Positions 61,050 through 64,000 of a DNA stretch of 64,000 nt are shown piece after piece; position 1 is the first letter of the stretch, and every line of letters starts with the position of its first letter. The notes under the pieces are model-generated. The model did no database searches and was not told the DNA's origin. It saw only the letters and a program-made list of their open reading frames with translations. A program made the position numbers and the translations under genes. Source of the stretch: Lignipirellula cremea (GTDB lineage: Bacteria; Planctomycetota; Planctomycetia; Pirellulales; Pirellulaceae); NCBI RefSeq assembly GCF_007751035.1, contig NZ_CP036433.1, forward strand, positions 7,173,001 through 7,237,000, in the 5' to 3' direction.

Positions 61050-61901
61050 TTATTCCGGGGCGATCACCAGCGTGCCGCGCTGACCCGGCCGTAGCTGGCG
61101 GCCGGGGTTGTCGATCTCGGCCCAGATCCGCGTCGTGCCGTCGGCCGGGTTGACTTCGGGGCTGACGAACAGCACGCGGCCAAAGTGCGGCGTATCGTCG
61201 CCGGCAATCTTCAGGGCGGCCCGCCGGCCGATCAGGTCAGGCGGCGCGAGGGTCGCCGGAATGAAGCCTTCGGCCTTGAGCTTGTCCAGCCGCAGGATGC
61301 GGAAGACGATCTCGCCCGGCTGGACCCACTCGCCGGCGCGACGGGCGATCTTCACCACCACTCCGTCGATCGGCGACACAATGCGATGGCGGTCTACCTT
61401 CCGCTCCGCCAGTTTCAGGTCTGCCTCGGCGATCCGCAGCTCGTATTTGGCGGCCTTGAATTCCAGCTGCGCGTCCTGCAGGGCGGCGGCCGACTTCTCC
61501 GCCTGGATGTTCCGCCGTTCCAGCTCTTCAGGCGAAGCGCTGTCGGGAAAGCGGGCGATGCGATCGGTCAGCCGCTTCACCTCGTACCGGGCCAGTTCCA
61601 GCTCTTTCTCGGCGAACTTCACTTTGGAATCGTTCTCGGATCGGCCGCTGGCGTTGTCGCGATGGGCTTCCGAACGCTCGACTTCCAGCACGGCGTCGAC
61701 GCTATCAATTACGGCCAGCGACTGGCCGGCTACGACCGTCTGCAGCTCTTTGACCAGCATTTGATCCAGCACGCCTGCCTCTCGGGCGGGCGCCTCGCGC
61801 TGATCCAGCAGGGAGAGGATGGCCGACTCTACGACCAGCGGTTCCGGTTTTGCCTGTCCCGTCGTGAGCGACGCCAACAGCAGCAGTACGGCGGGGTTCA
61901 T
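61050..61901 (-). CDS. HlyD-family periplasmic adaptor
   Basis: 283 aa from ATG 61901, which begins a signal peptide (MNPAVLLLLASLTTGQA) with AGGAACG upstream; the longer frame to 61943 lacks it. N-terminal lipoyl half (GVLDQMLVKELQTVVAGQSLAVID), a coiled-coil hairpin (about 85-160, FAEKELELARYEVKRLTDRIARF) and the second lipoyl half (RIVSPIDGVVVKIARRAGEWVQPGE) then a beta barrel. Acts as the adaptor of a tripartite exporter. Gap to the M50 gene is 47 nt, so it is in one operon. Confidence 0.85.
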   Translation of the reverse strand: MNPAVLLLLASLTTGQAKPEPLVVESAILSLLDQREAPAREAGVLDQMLVKELQTVVAGQSLAVIDSVDAVLEVERSEAHRDNASGRSENDSKVKFAEKELELARYEVKRLTDRIARFPDSASPEELERRNIQAEKSAAALQDAQLEFKAAKYELRIAEADLKLAERKVDRHRIVSPIDGVVVKIARRAGEWVQPGEIVFRILRLDKLKAEGFIPATLAPPDLIGRRAALKIAGDDTPHFGRVLFVSPEVNPADGTTRIWAEIDNPGRQLRPGQRGTLVIAPE

Positions 61902-61964
61902 AACGTTCCTGACTGGGGAATCACGTAAGGAGAAAGGTTTCAAGTCGACAGGCGACAGCGGTTG

Positions 61965-64000
61965 TCAAAAAAAGAGCCAGGTGCGGGCCGTTTCGATAAA
62001 GTCATGCAGCCAGACATAGCCCAGGGGACGCTGGCCGCAGTGCACCTGCGCAATGACCGCGGCGCCGGGCCGCAGCGCGGCGACCAGACTGCGGTCGAGC
62101 AGTTCGGCGGTGACGCGCACGGCCGGTTCGTCGTCCTCTTCGGGGATGTCGCTGGCCGGGGCGATCTCGATCACCTGGGCCCGATGCTTCACGCCTGGAT
62201 CAGCCGCCAGCATGAACTCCAGCTGCAGATCACTGTCTGGATCGAGCTTCTGCAGCCGAGCCCTTTCCTGCAGCAGGTAGCCGATGTGTTTGTCGGGGAT
62301 GCGCAGCTCGACCACCCAGGGACCGGCCAGATCGGCGATCGTCATCAGGGCCTGGCCGCGCTGGACCGGGCGGGCTTCCAGCAGTTCCTGCACTTTCCAG
62401 GTGACAACCCTTCCGGCCAGCGGGCTGGTTACCGTCAGCTGCGTTTGCTGCTGCTGCAGGTTGGCCAGCTGATCCGCCAGGCGCTTGACCGTTTGCTGCA
62501 ACTCGTCCCGTTCGGCCGCCGCTTCGTTGAAGCGCTGCACGGCCTCAGGCGAGTTCCGCGGCGCGTGCAGCAGGGATTTCTCGAGCGATACGAGACGCGA
62601 CTGGGCGGTCGTCCGTTCCCCTTCGACCCGGGTGATTTCATATTCCAGCGGCAAGTCGCGCAGGTCGAGCAGTTTCTGCCCCGCGACGACGTCGATCTCC
62701 GTCGCTTCGGCGCTGCGCAAGGCCGTCAGCCACAGGCGTTCTACCTGGCCATCCCGGGCGGCGAAGACGATCCGCTTGTCGACCGGCGCTACTTCGCCGC
62801 GTCCGGTGATCGGGAAGTCGGCCGGAATCACGATCAGCGCCACGATCGCCGCCGCCAGCGCGGCAGCCGCCAAAGCCGCCAGCGGCAAGCGATACAGCCA
62901 GCGGGTGCGGCCCAGCCAGTGCAGCAGGCCAAACAGCGGCAGCCGCTGCAGCGTCAGCGCATTATCCAGCGCGGTCGCGCTATGGCGACCGACCGTTTCC
63001 ACTCGCAGCCGAAAACCGTCGTCGAGCGACTCGTCGTCAAAGCGTTCCGCGGCCAGCACGCCCAGCGTGCGGGGCGGTCCGGGCGAATCCGGATCGGCGA
63101 ACGTCTCCCGTAACGGGGTGACGGCCAGGGTGCGAGCGTGGACCAGATCGAGATAATCGTTAAGGGCCGTTTCAATCTGCGGCGGCAGTCCGGCCGCATC
63201 GCCCGTCGTCCACAGCGGTTCGCCGCCGGCGACAACCCGCCGGGCCAGCTGCTCCATCGTCCTGATGGAATTGGCCCGGCGATCGAGCGTGTCGACGCCG
63301 CTGACCGCCAGCATGCGACAGGAGCGGCCGCGCACTTCCAGCAGGGAGACGCGGTCGCAGCCGATCAGGCGCCGGGCTTCGTTAACAATGGTGTAAGCGG
63401 TGCGATCCAGCACCAGGCTGGAATTGACCCGCTGGGCGAACGTATCGAACTCGTTCCAAAGCTGTTCCCGCTCGCGCAGGTCGCGCAGGCGACGCTGGTT
63501 GTGGAAGTCGGCTGCCAGCTCCGACAGCACTTCCACCACTTCGGAGTAACCGCGACAGGCAGACGGCGAAGCACCCGGCCGCTGGAAAATCTCTACGATC
63601 CCCAGCGGACGTTCGTCTCCCTGGATTGGCCCCAGCACCAGCAGATGGCCGGTCGGATTGATCAGGTCGGTCGGTTCTTCCGCCATGCCGGCAAGAGCCG
63701 GATCGCTGGCGCCAGCTGGTGGCGGCAGCAGGCATGACTTGCCGTGCTGCATCGCCTGGTGCAGGAGCCGCTGGTGGGCCGCCTGCCGGTCGGGATTGAC
63801 GGCCTGGGTCTGGGCCAGTTGGGTCTGGTGCTCCAGCCGCAGGGTTTCCCCTTCCAGCAGCCAGACGGCGGCCGCATCGGCGGCCAGGGCGCGCACCGCG
63901 TTCGCAGTCAGCGCGGCGTAAAACTCGCGGACTCCCACATTTGTACGCGACAGGGAAGCGACCTCTTCAATGAGGCGTTCAATTTCGCTCCAGGCCTGGC
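61965..64000 (-). CDS. GAF-domain/HlyD fusion protein (5' end beyond the window)
   Basis: About 678 residues visible; the frame is open across base 64000. Two GAF-like modules: about 1-150 (ALTANAVRALAADAAAVWLL) and 165-330 (SSLVLDRTAYTIVNEARRLIGCDRVSLLEV to TALDNALTL). A TM segment (LAALAAAALAAAIVALIVIP), then a HlyD-type adaptor: GEVAPVDKRIVFAARDGQVERL, hairpin rich in Gln/Glu (LQQTVKRLADQLANLQQQQTQL), TVTSPLAGRVVTWKVQELL. The GAF part would sense a cytoplasmic ligand and couple it to export. 63 nt before the HlyD gene. Confidence 0.8.
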   Translation of the reverse strand, partial: QAWSEIERLIEEVASLSRTNVGVREFYAALTANAVRALAADAAAVWLLEGETLRLEHQTQLAQTQAVNPDRQAAHQRLLHQAMQHGKSCLLPPPAGASDPALAGMAEEPTDLINPTGHLLVLGPIQGDERPLGIVEIFQRPGASPSACRGYSEVVEVLSELAADFHNQRRLRDLREREQLWNEFDTFAQRVNSSLVLDRTAYTIVNEARRLIGCDRVSLLEVRGRSCRMLAVSGVDTLDRRANSIRTMEQLARRVVAGGEPLWTTGDAAGLPPQIETALNDYLDLVHARTLAVTPLRETFADPDSPGPPRTLGVLAAERFDDESLDDGFRLRVETVGRHSATALDNALTLQRLPLFGLLHWLGRTRWLYRLPLAALAAAALAAAIVALIVIPADFPITGRGEVAPVDKRIVFAARDGQVERLWLTALRSAEATEIDVVAGQKLLDLRDLPLEYEITRVEGERTTAQSRLVSLEKSLLHAPRNSPEAVQRFNEAAAERDELQQTVKRLADQLANLQQQQTQLTVTSPLAGRVVTWKVQELLEARPVQRGQALMTIADLAGPWVVELRIPDKHIGYLLQERARLQKLDPDSDLQLEFMLAADPGVKHRAQVIEIAPASDIPEEDDEPAVRVTAELLDRSLVAALRPGAAVIAQVHCGQRPLGYVWLHDFIETARTWLFF

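Overview
The window reads as a chromosomal segment of a high-GC planctomycete, most likely of the Pirellula/Blastopirellula type. The basis is gene content: a BBP7-type outer-membrane protein, DUF1501, DUF1549/DUF1553 and DUF1552 proteins, a PPC-domain protein, a YKWLGIPP-type N-terminal domain, and a GAF/HlyD plus M50-HlyD membrane-fusion cluster. No 16S gene or other direct taxonomic marker is present, so the assignment is inference from families.

Region 1 (1-21380) is a phage virion module on the + strand, cut by the left edge. It runs: large terminase, a Mu gp29-like (DUF935) portal, a protease/scaffold protein with an apparent internal scaffold start, a decoration protein, an HK97-fold major capsid protein, a Mu gp36-like connector, several unrecognised tail/baseplate candidates, then a lysis-like cassette (holin-like protein, papain-family peptidase, Rz1-like lipoprotein, membrane/coiled-coil protein), a hub candidate and two Cys-rich proteins. 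I see no integrase, repressor, replication gene, tape-measure protein or tail sheath. Three antisense genes for exported proteins (two of them tandem paralogous LRR lipoproteins) and several palindromic or heptamer-repeat elements sit between the virion genes. This suggests a decaying prophage, a domesticated or gene-transfer-agent-like particle, or a short-tailed phage of a little-described type.

Region 2 (21477-33902) holds small antisense membrane genes, a MoxR ATPase, a MOSC protein, a cold-shock gene with a long leader and a strong terminator, a YceH (DUF480) regulator, the BBP7 barrel, a protein with two metallo-beta-lactamase domains, a Sel1-repeat protein and a HEAT-like protein.

Region 3 (34119-42414) has tRNA-Cys and a planctomycete-specific cluster: a PPC-domain protein, a DUF1549/DUF1553 c-type haem protein and a DUF1552 protein on the - strand, with a divergent DUF1501 protein.

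Region 4 (42643-48661) has a feoA-feoA-feoB ferrous-iron uptake operon with a possible iron-responsive operator, and a histidine kinase/NtrC-type sigma54 activator pair. Region 5 (48833-55254) has a DapA-superfamily lyase, tRNA-Leu(CAG), a CPBP membrane protease, an S41 C-terminal processing protease with a clear terminator, and a sulfatase-fold protein that has lost its catalytic residues. Region 6 (55289-64000, - strand) has a 1065-residue multidomain surface-type protein and an M50-HlyD / HlyD / GAF-HlyD operon that runs off the right edge; it looks like a peptide-processing or export machine without a visible ABC ATPase.
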